DNA of 64,000 nucleotides, from NCBI GenBank assembly GCA_035326705.1, contig DAOLES010000002.1, positions 311,990-375,989 on the forward strand, in the 5' to 3' direction. The notes under the pieces are model-generated. The model made no database searches and had not been told where the DNA came from. It saw only the letters and a list, made by a program, of their open reading frames with translations. A program made the position numbers and the translations under genes. The DNA is from Oligoflexia bacterium. GTDB taxonomy: Bacteria; Bdellovibrionota_G; JALEGL01. This document shows, one piece after another, positions 1 to 8,371 of this stretch (the first letter of the stretch is position 1; each line of letters starts with the position of its first letter).

Positions 1-935
1 TTGCAAATCAAGTTTTATTGGCTTTGGGGTCAAGTTGGGCTCTGGATCAAAAGCATGTGGTACAAATACCCGTAAGTTCAGGATTTTCAGAATTTATGCA
101 ACTGTTTACCTTGCCTGATTTTTCTAAAATCAGTCAACTTTCAGTTTATACAACAGCATTGACCTTAGCCGTAGTAGCAAGCTTAGAAACTTTATTATGT
201 GTGGAAGCAACCGATAAACTGGACCCATATAAAAGAGTAACGCCAACCAATCGTGAGTTAAAAGCACAGGGTGTAGGAAATGTTGTTTCTGGACTTATTG
301 GCGGCTTACCTATTACGCAAGTGATTGTAAGAAGTTCCGCCAACATTCAATCTGGGGGAAAAACTCAGATGTCAGCCATATTTCATGGGTTTTTATTGTT
401 ATTGATTTCATTTTTGCTCCCTAACATATTAAACATGATTCCGTTGGCCTCTTTAGCGGCTATTTTATTACTTGTTGGGTATAAATTAGCGCATCCAAAA
501 ACCTTTAAAGCTATATTTAAACTTGGTCGGTATCAGTTTTTACCTTTTATTGTAACCGTAGTTGCAATACTCTTAACTGATCTGCTCACGGGTATTGGTC
601 TAGGTTTGGTTGTTGCAGTCTTTTTTATTCTTTTGAATAATTTTCGCCATTCTTATGCTTGTAAAACTGTGGTTGAAAACGGTCAACAAGAACATATGAA
701 GCTATATCTTTCAGAGAATGTTAGTTTTTGGAACCGAGCCAGTATCATTAAAATTTTACAAGATGTGAAGCCAAACTCAAAACTAACCATTGATGCAAAA
801 TACTCTATTAATATTGATCATGATATTTATGAAATTATTGATGATTTTAAGAAAAATGCCCAACTAAAAAATGTCGAAATATCGTTTAAAGGAGAGTTAT
901 TTAATAAATTACATAACAAGGAGGTTACACCATGA
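1..935 (+). CDS. SulP-family anion transporter, C-terminal part (5' end outside window)
   Basis: The reading frame is open from the first bases, so the N-terminal membrane half lies upstream. What remains has several hydrophobic segments, the SulP-typical stretch ASLETLLCVEATDKL followed by NREL and GLPIT motifs, and a C-terminal cytoplasmic STAS-like domain over the last 90 or so residues. SulP (SLC26) proteins move sulfate, bicarbonate or other anions across the inner membrane. The stop overlaps the start of a beta-carbonic anhydrase by 4 bases (ATGA), which implies translational coupling and points to bicarbonate as the substrate. The family call is firm; the bicarbonate assignment is inferred from the neighbour. 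Confidence 0.88.
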   Translation, partial: ANQVLLALGSSWALDQKHVVQIPVSSGFSEFMQLFTLPDFSKISQLSVYTTALTLAVVASLETLLCVEATDKLDPYKRVTPTNRELKAQGVGNVVSGLIGGLPITQVIVRSSANIQSGGKTQMSAIFHGFLLLLISFLLPNILNMIPLASLAAILLLVGYKLAHPKTFKAIFKLGRYQFLPFIVTVVAILLTDLLTGIGLGLVVAVFFILLNNFRHSYACKTVVENGQQEHMKLYLSENVSFWNRASIIKILQDVKPNSKLTIDAKYSINIDHDIYEIIDDFKKNAQLKNVEISFKGELFNKLHNKEVTP

Positions 936-1555
936 ATAGCAAAAGTAAAAAAGATCTAGAAGCAATTACCCCTAAAAAAGCTTTGGATATTTTATTGGAA
1001 GGTAATAAAAGATTTAGCAGAGAGGTTGGTTTTGATTATGCTGTTAAGGATAGAATCAATGCTACTCAAAACGCACAATATCCTTTTGCTGTTATTCTCA
1101 CATGCATGGATTCACGCGTCTCAACTGAAATTGTATTTGATCAAAACATTGGGGATATTTTTGTTATTCGTGTTGCCGGATGTGTGATCAACGAAGATAT
1201 TTTAGGTAGCATTGAATACGCGTGCGGTGTTGTTGGATCTAAACTTGTTTTAGTTTTAGGGCATACAAAGTGTGGAGCAGTGACTGGAGCTTGCCAAGAT
1301 ATAGATTTGGGTCATTTGACGGGGTTGCTGAGTAAAATAAAACCAGCTGTTAATACCGTTAAAAATCAAGGCATTACCCAAGAAGATGAAATAGTTGAAG
1401 CAGTGAATGTTGAAAATGTCAAAAACAGTATAATAGATATAGAAACAAGAAGTTCAATTCTAAAAGGCTTGATTAATAAAGATGAGTTGAAAATTCAGGG
1501 TGCCGTTTATGATGTAAGTACAGGAAAGGTGCATTTGCTTCACAAGAACGAGTAA
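932..1555 (+). CDS. beta-class carbonic anhydrase
   Basis: This 207-residue protein should interconvert CO2 and bicarbonate in the cytoplasm. The beta-class zinc ligands are visible: C58-x-D60-x-R62 in the CMDSRV motif, then H111 and C114 in GHTKCGA. The Asp-Arg dyad is intact and the length is normal for the class. The start overlaps the upstream SulP gene by 4 bases and has GGAGG just before it (AAGGAGGTTACACC), so the two genes are very likely one translationally coupled unit for bicarbonate uptake or pH and carbon balance. Confidence 0.93.
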   Translation: MNSKSKKDLEAITPKKALDILLEGNKRFSREVGFDYAVKDRINATQNAQYPFAVILTCMDSRVSTEIVFDQNIGDIFVIRVAGCVINEDILGSIEYACGVVGSKLVLVLGHTKCGAVTGACQDIDLGHLTGLLSKIKPAVNTVKNQGITQEDEIVEAVNVENVKNSIIDIETRSSILKGLINKDELKIQGAVYDVSTGKVHLLHKNE

Positions 1556-1628
1556 AATAGGGTATAAACAATAATATTATTGGCTATGGTGGCTCAATTT
1601 TGTGCTTATTATTTAAAGCGAGGTAATC

Positions 1629-2522
1629 GTGTCAGAAAAAAATACAAACTACAGAGTCGAAAAAGGTGTTATTTATGAGGAAGCCTCAACAGAACGCACA
1701 ATTGCCAGAATGAATGAAGAAAAACAATATGTCTCAGTCATCATTAAAAGAAATGATGAAGTTGCCAGACATCCAGATGATATTTTAGAAAAAGCTATTG
1801 TAGAAGGCAAAGAGCAAATGAATCGCAGCTTCTTTTCATTATTGCTATCAGCCATATCAGCAGGATTAATTTTAGGGTTTGCCGCTATGGCAGTTGCATT
1901 TGCTTATACGGCAACAGTGGATATGGGGTTTATCTACAGACGTCTGGCCATGGCTTTAGTATATCCCTTAGGTTTTATTATTTGTATTTTTAGTGCTTCA
2001 CAATTGTTTACTGAACATACGGCATTGGCTGTTTATCCCTACCTTGATAATAAGTGTAGTTTTAAACAATTGCTTCGTTTGTGGTCAATCATACTTTTAG
2101 GTAATCTAATTGGTACCGCCGTTAGTGCAGGGTTAATATCCTTAGCAGACCCTGTGATTCAAAATGAAAGCGGTTACATTGCCGTTGCGCAACATTTAGT
2201 GCAATACCCTTGGTTACAGATTTTTATCAGTGCAGTTTTAGCAGGATGGTTGATGGCTTTAGGCGGGTGGCTGTTGTATGCTAGCTCATCATCAACCGCA
2301 CAGATGCTTTGTATTTACATTGTTACATTTTTAATTGGTATTGGTGGATTGCATCACTGTGTGGCAGGTTCAGCAGAAATGTTTGTTGCCTTATTTATTG
2401 ATGCCAGCATAGGCTTATCAGAAATGGGATATTTTTTAAGTGCGGCCATTTTGGGTAACCTTATGGGAGGTAGCTTTATGGTGGCCAGCTTAAATTATAG
2501 TCATATTAGGACTGCGCAATAA
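1629..2522 (+). CDS. FNT-family (formate/nitrite transporter-type) membrane channel, YfdC-like
   Basis: This 297-residue protein has a hydrophilic N-terminal extension of about 65 residues followed by six hydrophobic segments. The extension reads RHPDDILEKAIVEGKEQMNR, as in the YfdC-like subgroup. The LHHCVAGSAEMF motif in the second half carries the pore histidine that FNT channels use to handle weak-acid anions. The start is GTG, chosen because GAGGT lies 5 bases upstream and the FNT homology begins soon after. The substrate (formate, nitrite, lactate or other) cannot be read from sequence. It lies 73 bp after the carbonic anhydrase and may be co-transcribed. Confidence 0.87.
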   Translation: MSEKNTNYRVEKGVIYEEASTERTIARMNEEKQYVSVIIKRNDEVARHPDDILEKAIVEGKEQMNRSFFSLLLSAISAGLILGFAAMAVAFAYTATVDMGFIYRRLAMALVYPLGFIICIFSASQLFTEHTALAVYPYLDNKCSFKQLLRLWSIILLGNLIGTAVSAGLISLADPVIQNESGYIAVAQHLVQYPWLQIFISAVLAGWLMALGGWLLYASSSSTAQMLCIYIVTFLIGIGGLHHCVAGSAEMFVALFIDASIGLSEMGYFLSAAILGNLMGGSFMVASLNYSHIRTAQ

Positions 2523-2591
2523 ATTTAGTTACTTAGAAATTTGATATTTTTAAGTACTTAATCAGCATTTTTTAAGTATAATGTAAAGAGT

Positions 2592-3008
2592 ATGAGAAGA
2601 ATTTTAGATAAGTTAGCTTTTGTCATTTTGATAGGTTTATTGAGCGCATGTGTTTCAAAACCGGTTAATTTAAGTGAACAAGATATTGCGCAAGCAGCAC
2701 AACTATTTTATAAAGTTTTGGATAAAAAAATTGCAGATGTTCAGGGTCAAGATGCACAGATAGAGATTATAGAAGCTAAAAAAGATAATGAAAGAACGGA
2801 TACCATGCATATTGACTATGCCTTGGATTATGTTTTACCTGAGAAGAAAGATGAGCCAGAAGCCAAGATTCAATATGCAGCAGTGGCAACATTAAAAGCG
2901 TTTTATAAAAAGCATAAATTACATTTTCAGGTTTTAAAGTCAGAGCAAAAAGAATATCAAATGGATTTTATCAATGGCATTATTATTGATGCCAATCAAG
3001 AACCATAA
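2592..3008 (+). CDS. small predicted lipoprotein, function unknown
   Basis: This 138-residue protein begins with a signal peptide and lipobox (LLSAC, lipidated Cys20), so it should be membrane anchored facing the periplasm. The rest is charged and Lys/Gln-rich, with a likely alpha-beta pattern and no motif I recognise. It follows the FNT gene by 69 bp on the same strand. It ends 8 bp before the stop of the convergent flavoprotein gene, leaving little room for a terminator. Confidence 0.7.
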   Translation: MRRILDKLAFVILIGLLSACVSKPVNLSEQDIAQAAQLFYKVLDKKIADVQGQDAQIEIIEAKKDNERTDTMHIDYALDYVLPEKKDEPEAKIQYAAVATLKAFYKKHKLHFQVLKSEQKEYQMDFINGIIIDANQEP

Positions 3009-3016
3009 TTTATTGC

Positions 3017-4222
3017 TTAAGAAATGTGGTTTGCACAAGCATAAGCTGAAGACCATGCCCACTGAAAATTAAAACCTCCCAATTGCCCGGTTACATCAAC
3101 GACTTCACCAATAAAATATAAACCCTGACAAAGTTTAGATTCCATGGTTTTTGAAGAAATGTTTTTTGTGCATACGCCGCCACGGGTGACTTCAGCTTTA
3201 TGGTAGCCAATTGTTTTTTTAGGAATGAGTGTATATTGAGTGATTAAAGTAGCCACAGCATGAAGTTGCGGGTTGCTTAACTCTGCCATTTTTTTATTGA
3301 GCAAAGCTTGTTCAATAAAATTTTCAATAAAACGTTGAGGTAAAAGAGGTTTTAAAAAAGATTTAAGCAGTTTATGGCCGTAAGTATGTTTTTGTTGTTG
3401 TAGCTCTTTTTCTAAATCAACTGAACTTGAAAACTGTGGTAAGAAGTTAATATTCACAGAACTTTTATCATACCAATACAAACTGGCTTTTAAGGCGGCT
3501 GGGCCACTTAAACCTTGATGGGTAAACAAAAGATCATCTTTAATAGAATATTGATTAATTTCAATAGCAACAGGTAGTGATACCCCTGCCAATAATGAGA
3601 ATTTTTTTAAATCAGACTCTTTAACCTTAAAACCATCTAAAGCAGGCTCAGGTTTGATGATTGAATGACCAAATTGTTTTGCAATGGTATAGCCAAAATC
3701 ACTTGCTCCCAATTTGCTAAAGGATAGGCCACCTGTTGCAATAATAAGCTGTTTACATTTGTATGTTTTACTGGTTGATAAAGTTAAAATAAAATTATCT
3801 TCTGGTTTAGTGATGGATGAAACAGTTTGGTTCATGCCTATAGAGACATAAGTTTGATCAATTTTATTAATCAACAAATTAAGAATATCTTGCGCAGATC
3901 TTTTACAAAACAATTGTCCGAGCTTTTTTTCATAAAACGGAATATTGGCCTGTGTTACTTCATCAATGAAGTTTTGAGCAGTATATTGACTTAAAGCTGA
4001 TTTTACAAAGTGAGGATTTTGACTGATATAATCATTGGCGCAAGCATGCATATTGGTAAAGTTACATCTTCCTCCACCTGAGATAAGAATTTTTCTACCT
4101 AGACTTGAGTTGTGTTCCAAAAGCAGTGTTTTAACTTTTTTTTGGCCAAGAAGGCCTGCTACCTTTAATCCAGCAGCGCCTCCCCCAATGATGATGCATT
4201 GATATGTGTTAGAGTTATTCAC
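3017..4222 (-). CDS. HI0933/YhiN-family NAD(P)/FAD-dependent oxidoreductase
   Basis: The N-terminus has the dinucleotide-binding motif IIGGGAAGL and then GRKILISGGGRCNFTN, the hallmark of the HI0933-like flavoprotein family. The C-terminal FAD-contact region GLYFIGEVVDVTGQLGG is also present. I choose the GTG at 4222 (401 aa) because AAGAAGG lies 5 bases upstream and the Rossmann strand begins eight residues later; a start at 4258 adds 12 residues. The family is widespread but poorly characterised, and no substrate is known. The gene is divergent from the GIY-YIG gene. Confidence 0.88.
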   Translation of the reverse strand: MNNSNTYQCIIIGGGAAGLKVAGLLGQKKVKTLLLEHNSSLGRKILISGGGRCNFTNMHACANDYISQNPHFVKSALSQYTAQNFIDEVTQANIPFYEKKLGQLFCKRSAQDILNLLINKIDQTYVSIGMNQTVSSITKPEDNFILTLSTSKTYKCKQLIIATGGLSFSKLGASDFGYTIAKQFGHSIIKPEPALDGFKVKESDLKKFSLLAGVSLPVAIEINQYSIKDDLLFTHQGLSGPAALKASLYWYDKSSVNINFLPQFSSSVDLEKELQQQKHTYGHKLLKSFLKPLLPQRFIENFIEQALLNKKMAELSNPQLHAVATLITQYTLIPKKTIGYHKAEVTRGGVCTKNISSKTMESKLCQGLYFIGEVVDVTGQLGGFNFQWAWSSAYACANHIS

Positions 4223-4302
4223 TTTTGCCTTCTTAACAAGCTTAATGTGAATAAACAATTTTAATGTTTTGTTAGAAAGAGCTTTTTGTTAAGCTAGCAT
4301 AA

Positions 4303-4578
4303 ATGGTTAAAAACACAGAAAAATGGTTTGTTTATATTATTCTGTGTTCAGATCAATCTTTGTATACTGGAATAAGCAAAGACGTTAATAAACGTTTTGA
4401 GCAGCATTTGAATAAAAAAGGGGCTAAGTATTTTTATGCAAGAGCCCCTGTAAAAGTGGTTTACAAAGAAAGCTTTAAAAATCATGGTGAAGCATTATCC
4501 AGAGAGTATGCAATTAAAAAATTAAGTTCTAAACAAAAAAAATTGATGATTAAAGGTAATGTCAGCTTAACCAATTGA
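4303..4578 (+). CDS. GIY-YIG nuclease-superfamily protein (UPF0213/YhbQ-like)
   Basis: This 91-residue single-domain protein matches the small GIY-YIG family. The first strand reads WFVYIILC and the second SLYTGIS, followed by a conserved arginine in NKRF and the late glutamate in LSREYAIKKL that binds the metal. YhbQ-type proteins have been linked to DNA damage handling, but their cellular role is not settled. The 3' end overlaps the convergent RnfD-like gene by 17 bp. Confidence 0.85.
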   Translation: MVKNTEKWFVYIILCSDQSLYTGISKDVNKRFEQHLNKKGAKYFYARAPVKVVYKESFKNHGEALSREYAIKKLSSKQKKLMIKGNVSLTN

Positions 4579-5434
4579 AGCTATATTTTTGTTTTTTTAA
4601 AACCACGTTAGATAGCAAACAAGCTATGATTAAACTGTAAAAAAAAGCGTGATTGATAAATAATAAATGCTTTAAGATGAAACTAAAGCAAGCAATGGTT
4701 GCTGCATAAATAAGCTGTCCTCTGACTTGATCTGGACTGGTTTTTGGATCAGAGAGCATAAAAAAGGTGAAAATCATTAAAGCTCCGGATTGAAGTTCAT
4801 GAGCCCAGACTAAAAATTCAAAACCTAAATAAATTGTCTTAATGGCTGTCAGTAAAAAGTAAAATAATAAAAAAGCTATGCTGGGTAAATTAACTTTGGT
4901 TTTTTGCGTAACCACCATGCCTAAAAACATAAACCAGATAATAAGACTGGTGGAGTGACCCCAGAGTGAATCTGATATCCATATAGGTTTTATAAATAAC
5001 AATGCAAAAACAATAGCGAAGTTGGCTGGATTAAAAATATGTTGTTGATGCCAACGTAGAGCAAACTTAGAGCTAATTGCAATGAATGCCAATAAAGGAT
5101 AAGTCCAAAAAAAATTACTCCGGGTTAGTAAGCAAATGGATAATGAAGTAATAATAGCGCTAAGAATTGAAATTTGTGTTTGTTTGTAGAGTTTAGCAAA
5201 GAAGTATTGGCAAGCAATGGCAGTGAATAAACATAATATTAATCCGGGTAAAGAAAGACTTAAGTCTTTAAAGGCTAGTCCAAGACCAATAAAACTGCTT
5301 AAAAAAATAATTTGATAGATGCGAGCATCCAAAACTTTATTTTTTTTTGTTAGCACTGAGCTTAGCAAGTTTTTCATTTCCTCGTTTAAAGTTGCCTGTT
5401 GCTTTTGCAAGAAGCATTTGTATATCTTCTTCAT
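4562..5434 (-). CDS. standalone RnfD/NqrB-like integral membrane protein
   Basis: This protein of about 290 residues is highly hydrophobic, with roughly nine or ten membrane segments. The signature HIFNPANFAIVFALL and the later FFMLSDPKTSPD match the NQR2/RnfD/RnfE family, in which this region surrounds the covalently bound FMN. There are no rnfA, B, C, E or G genes around it, so it is probably one of the orphan RnfD-like proteins found outside complete Rnf complexes. The start at 5434 has AAGG 8 bases upstream, but it gives a 98-bp overlap with the preceding small gene. ATG at 5386 is the alternative. The electron donor and acceptor are unknown. Confidence 0.75.
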   Translation of the reverse strand: MKKIYKCFLQKQQATLNEEMKNLLSSVLTKKNKVLDARIYQIIFLSSFIGLGLAFKDLSLSLPGLILCLFTAIACQYFFAKLYKQTQISILSAIITSLSICLLTRSNFFWTYPLLAFIAISSKFALRWHQQHIFNPANFAIVFALLFIKPIWISDSLWGHSTSLIIWFMFLGMVVTQKTKVNLPSIAFLLFYFLLTAIKTIYLGFEFLVWAHELQSGALMIFTFFMLSDPKTSPDQVRGQLIYAATIACFSFILKHLLFINHAFFYSLIIACLLSNVVLKKQKYSFNWLS

Positions 5435-5555
5435 TGTTGCAGCCTTGTAACTGAGAATACAGTTTTTCTGCTGCTTTGGATTTAAGATGCATAATCACTT
5501 TGTGATTATAAGAGACTCTTAATAGTCCTTGTTTACTGTAGTGATAACTAAACAT
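5337..5555 (-). CDS. small basic protein between deaminase and RnfD-like genes, unknown
   Basis: This 72-residue Lys-rich soluble protein starts 5 bp after the stop of the MtaD-like gene and ends inside the 5' region of the RnfD-like gene. That tight packing suggests a three-gene operon. No domain is recognised. It could be a real small gene or a chance frame over the RnfD-like start. Its predicted helical, charge-balanced composition and the 5-bp spacing favour a real gene. Confidence 0.5.
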   Translation of the reverse strand: MFSYHYSKQGLLRVSYNHKVIMHLKSKAAEKLYSQLQGCNNEEDIQMLLAKATGNFKRGNEKLAKLSANKKK

Positions 5556-5560
5556 TGATT

Positions 5561-6907
5561 TTATAAGTTCTCAATGGTTTTTCTGATCTGTACGGCTTCA
5601 TGTTTAATTTGATCTTGGTCAAACAAGGCATTGTTCATCTGACCATCTTTTTTCAAGCATTGGCCATTGACTAAAACTGTATCTACATTTTCACTTTGTG
5701 TAGCATACACCAAGCGGGAATAAATATTGTTAGCATCCAAGTAAGGAACTTGATTGGCATGATCTTGTGAGAGCAATACCAAATCTGCACGTTTGCCCAC
5801 CTCAATGGAGCCAATCAGATGGTCCATGTGTAAAGCTTTGGCCCCATCAATGGTAGCCATTCTAAAGATATCTTTTGCTTGTGCTTGTAGGGGGTCATTG
5901 ATTTTTGGAAGGAGACTGGCAAATTGAATTTCATTCCATAAATTTAAGGTGTTATTAGAGGCAGTACCATCGGTAGCAATGGAGACAGGAATATTTATTT
6001 TTCGCATTTGACTAATATTATGCTCATAACCCGATCCTAGTTTTAAATTAGACTTAGGACAATGGGCAATACCAACATTGTATTCTTTAATCAATTCTAG
6101 ATCTTTTTGATCCGTCCAAACCATATGCGCGGCCACAATTTTTTCTTTTAAAAAGCCAAGCTGCGCTAGGTATTGTGTAGGACTAGTAGCGGATTGTTTG
6201 AATGTGTCATTAATGAGTTGAGTTTCATGTTGAGTTTCTGCGACATGAATATGAATGTTTGCCTTATGGTTGTGAGCAGCTTGGGCAATATCTTCTAAAT
6301 GTTTTGGACTCACAGTGTAGGGAGCATGAGCTGCATAACTAGGGTGAATATGAGAGTGATTTTTCCATTGCGCAAAAAAATCTTCATTGAGTTTTAAGGT
6401 ATAGTCCCAGCGCTCTTTATCATTAGTGATATGTGAGGTATTGGGTGTAGGAAAATCAATGCTTCCAAAACTAATAAGACCTCGCATTCCACTTTCTTGA
6501 GTAGCATTAGCAATATCATCCACAAAAAAATACATGTCATTAAAGCAGGTTGTTCCGCTGGCAGCCATTTCCCAACAGGCCAGTTTACTGCCCCAATAAA
6601 CATAATCATGGGTAAATTTAGCTTCTGCTGGCCATATATATTGATTGAGCCAATCGTTGAGAGGTAAGTCATCTGCTAAGCCACGCAGTAGAGTCATGGC
6701 AATATGCGTATGACCATTGATGAGTCCTGGAATCATGATTTTGCCACTGGCATCTATACTTTCATGCTTGTTTTCTATATTTAAGTTTTGCCCTACTTTT
6801 GTTATTACACCGTTTTCTATAAGGAGGTCATGTTTAGTTAAAATGCGCTCATCTTTATCCATGGTGACAATTAATGCATTTTTAATCAATGTTGCTGTAT
6901 TACTCAT
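5561..6907 (-). CDS. mtaD: amidohydrolase, MtaD/SAH-deaminase-like
   Basis: This 448-residue cytoplasmic metal-dependent hydrolase is of the ATZ/TRZ type. Visible motifs are GLINGHTHIAMTLLRG (metal-binding HxH), the later HAPYTVSP, HVAET (third histidine), AHCPKSNLKLGSG and IATDGTASNN (metal-binding aspartate). This set fits 5-methylthioadenosine/S-adenosylhomocysteine deaminases, which convert these nucleosides to their inosyl forms in methionine salvage. Guanine- or chloro-triazine-type deaminases in the same family cannot be excluded. It is the first gene of a probable operon and lies 60 bp downstream of the terminator of a candidate small RNA on the same strand. Confidence 0.85.
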   Translation of the reverse strand: MSNTATLIKNALIVTMDKDERILTKHDLLIENGVITKVGQNLNIENKHESIDASGKIMIPGLINGHTHIAMTLLRGLADDLPLNDWLNQYIWPAEAKFTHDYVYWGSKLACWEMAASGTTCFNDMYFFVDDIANATQESGMRGLISFGSIDFPTPNTSHITNDKERWDYTLKLNEDFFAQWKNHSHIHPSYAAHAPYTVSPKHLEDIAQAAHNHKANIHIHVAETQHETQLINDTFKQSATSPTQYLAQLGFLKEKIVAAHMVWTDQKDLELIKEYNVGIAHCPKSNLKLGSGYEHNISQMRKINIPVSIATDGTASNNTLNLWNEIQFASLLPKINDPLQAQAKDIFRMATIDGAKALHMDHLIGSIEVGKRADLVLLSQDHANQVPYLDANNIYSRLVYATQSENVDTVLVNGQCLKKDGQMNNALFDQDQIKHEAVQIRKTIENL

Positions 6908-6970
6908 GCGCTAGAGACTAGCAAATCAAGAAATAAAGGCAAGACAAGAGTCATACAAACGCTAAAAGAT

Positions 6971-7001
6971 AAAAAAAAGCCGTGTGGGGGAACACGGCTT
7001 T
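6971..7001 (-). terminator. Rho-independent terminator of the candidate sRNA
   Basis: A perfect 10-bp stem (plus-strand arms 6976-6985 and 6992-7001) with a six-base loop is followed, on the minus strand, by eight T residues. It lies upstream of the deaminase gene, so it either ends the sRNA or attenuates read-through into that operon. Confidence 0.8.
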
Positions 7002-7056
7002 CTTCAAAGGAGGAAAATGAATGATAGCTTTAACTCATGTCTAAAGTGTTGGCTAT
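6971..7056 (-). ncRNA. candidate small RNA with single-stranded CCUCCUUU and C-rich terminator loop
   Basis: On the minus strand an extended -10 (TGCTATACT) is followed 7 bases later by an A. From there about 86 nt run to a perfect terminator: a 10-bp stem AAAGCCGTGT/ACACGGCTTT with a C-rich loop and eight T residues. The 5' end folds into a hairpin (ATAG with CTAT, CTTTA with TAAAG, five-nt bulge). Between the two hairpins lies an unpaired CCTCCTTT, complementary to Shine-Dalgarno sequences. This arrangement is typical of trans-acting sRNAs. No known family is recognised. The alternative is an attenuated leader of the downstream deaminase gene. Confidence 0.6.
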
Positions 7057-7062
7057 AGGTAC

Positions 7063-7070
7063 AGTATAGC
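7063..7070 (-). promoter_or_regulatory. extended -10 promoter for the candidate sRNA
   Basis: The minus strand reads TGCTATACT, an extended -10 (TG-n-TATACT), 7 bases before the predicted first base A at 7056. No good -35 box is present, which extended -10 promoters tolerate. Confidence 0.5.
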
Positions 7071-7321
7071 AATAAAAATTAAAAAAAAAAGATGGAACGT
7101 TTTTTATTTTTTATTCATAAAATACTGACAACAAAAGTTTACATGGGTGGAAAACAAAAGATCCCTTATCTTAGGGCACTTGATAGCATTAGCTAAAAAA
7201 ACCTAATAATATTATGTATTTATATGCATCAGGCTTCCAGTGTTTGTGTTCTGAGATGATGTTAAATTGCTTGATAATTTTTTGGTTGTGACAAATTTTT
7301 TTTATCAGTAAACAAAGATTC

Positions 7322-8371
7322 ATGCACCTAAATCAAAAAAAATTTGATGAGTACTATCAGGCCTTGCTCACTAAAGATGTGAAATACGAGGGGGCTTTTT
7401 TTGCCTGTATCAGCAGCACGGGTATTTTTTGTCGTTCAAGTTGTCATGCTAGAAAACCTAAGAAAGAAAATGTTGAATTTGTATTGAGTAGCCAAGAAGC
7501 CTTAAGAAAAGGTTATCGGCCGTGTAAAGTGTGTTCTCCTATGCAAGCGTTATCAGATAAGCCAGAGTGGTTAAAGGTATTGTTTACAGCAATCGAGACA
7601 GAAGAACGCTATCGTTTTTCAGATGAAGATATCAAAGCCTTAGGTATAGACCCCAATAGAGTAAGGCGTTGGTTTAAAAAAAATCACAACATGACCTTTC
7701 AAGCTTATTTAAGATCCTTAAGAATGGGACAGGCTTTTGGTCATTTGAATCAAGGAGGAAAAGTGATTGATGCGGCTATGGAGCATGGTTATGAATCTTT
7801 AAGTGGCTTTACCCAAGCTTTTAAGCAGCTAACCGGTAGATCTCCAAAAAACATTAACGCCAATACGGTTATAGAAAGTTATCAGCTGTTGACACCCTTG
7901 GGCCCCATGTTGGCGGCCAGCATCAATGAAAAAATATGCTTGCTGGAGTTTAATGATAGAAGAATGTTGGAAACACAATTGATTGCAATTCAAAAACATT
8001 TTAAAGCGCCCATCGTTCTTAAAAAAAATAAAGTGATAGAGCAACTGCAAGAACAATTGAATGAGTACTTTGCAGGAAAAAGAAAAACATTTTCTGTATC
8101 ATTATATATGGTAGGGAGCGATTTTCAAAAACAGGTATGGCAAGTACTGATGGCCATTCCTTATGGAGAAGTAAGAAGTTATAAACAACAAGCACAAAAG
8201 ATGAAACATCCTAAAGCAGTTAGAGCCGTAGCCAATGCCAATGGTGCCAATAAAATTGCTATTGTTATTCCTTGTCATAGAGTCATTGGCAGTGACGGCA
8301 GTCTCTGTGGCTACGGCGGTGGACTAGAAAGAAAAGAACAGTTGTTAAAACTAGAAGGTTACAAAATTTAA
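7322..8371 (+). CDS. ada: bifunctional Ada: DNA methylphosphotriester/O6-alkylguanine methyltransferase and AraC-type activator
   Basis: This 349-residue protein has three parts in the normal Ada order. The N-terminal zinc domain carries Cys37, Cys41, Cys68 and Cys71 (FCRSSC and PCKVC), which accept methyl groups from phosphotriesters. A middle AraC-type helix-turn-helix spans about residues 85-185. The C-terminal O6-methylguanine methyltransferase has the acceptor Cys318 in IPCHRVIG. It repairs alkylated DNA and, once methylated, should activate the adaptive response. No alkA or alkB is adjacent. The stop overlaps the convergent oxidase gene by 4 bp. The 5' region after 7060 is very AT-rich and I see no clear Ada box. 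Confidence 0.94.
   Translation: MHLNQKKFDEYYQALLTKDVKYEGAFFACISSTGIFCRSSCHARKPKKENVEFVLSSQEALRKGYRPCKVCSPMQALSDKPEWLKVLFTAIETEERYRFSDEDIKALGIDPNRVRRWFKKNHNMTFQAYLRSLRMGQAFGHLNQGGKVIDAAMEHGYESLSGFTQAFKQLTGRSPKNINANTVIESYQLLTPLGPMLAASINEKICLLEFNDRRMLETQLIAIQKHFKAPIVLKKNKVIEQLQEQLNEYFAGKRKTFSVSLYMVGSDFQKQVWQVLMAIPYGEVRSYKQQAQKMKHPKAVRAVANANGANKIAIVIPCHRVIGSDGSLCGYGGGLERKEQLLKLEGYKI

Noticed and set aside
7017..7058. A 13-codon plus-strand frame (MNDSFNSCLKCWL) with AAAGGAGG just upstream
   Set aside because: It lies opposite the candidate sRNA; the GGAGG is the complement of the CCTCC stretch. A leader peptide is possible, but the minus-strand promoter and terminator explain the region better.
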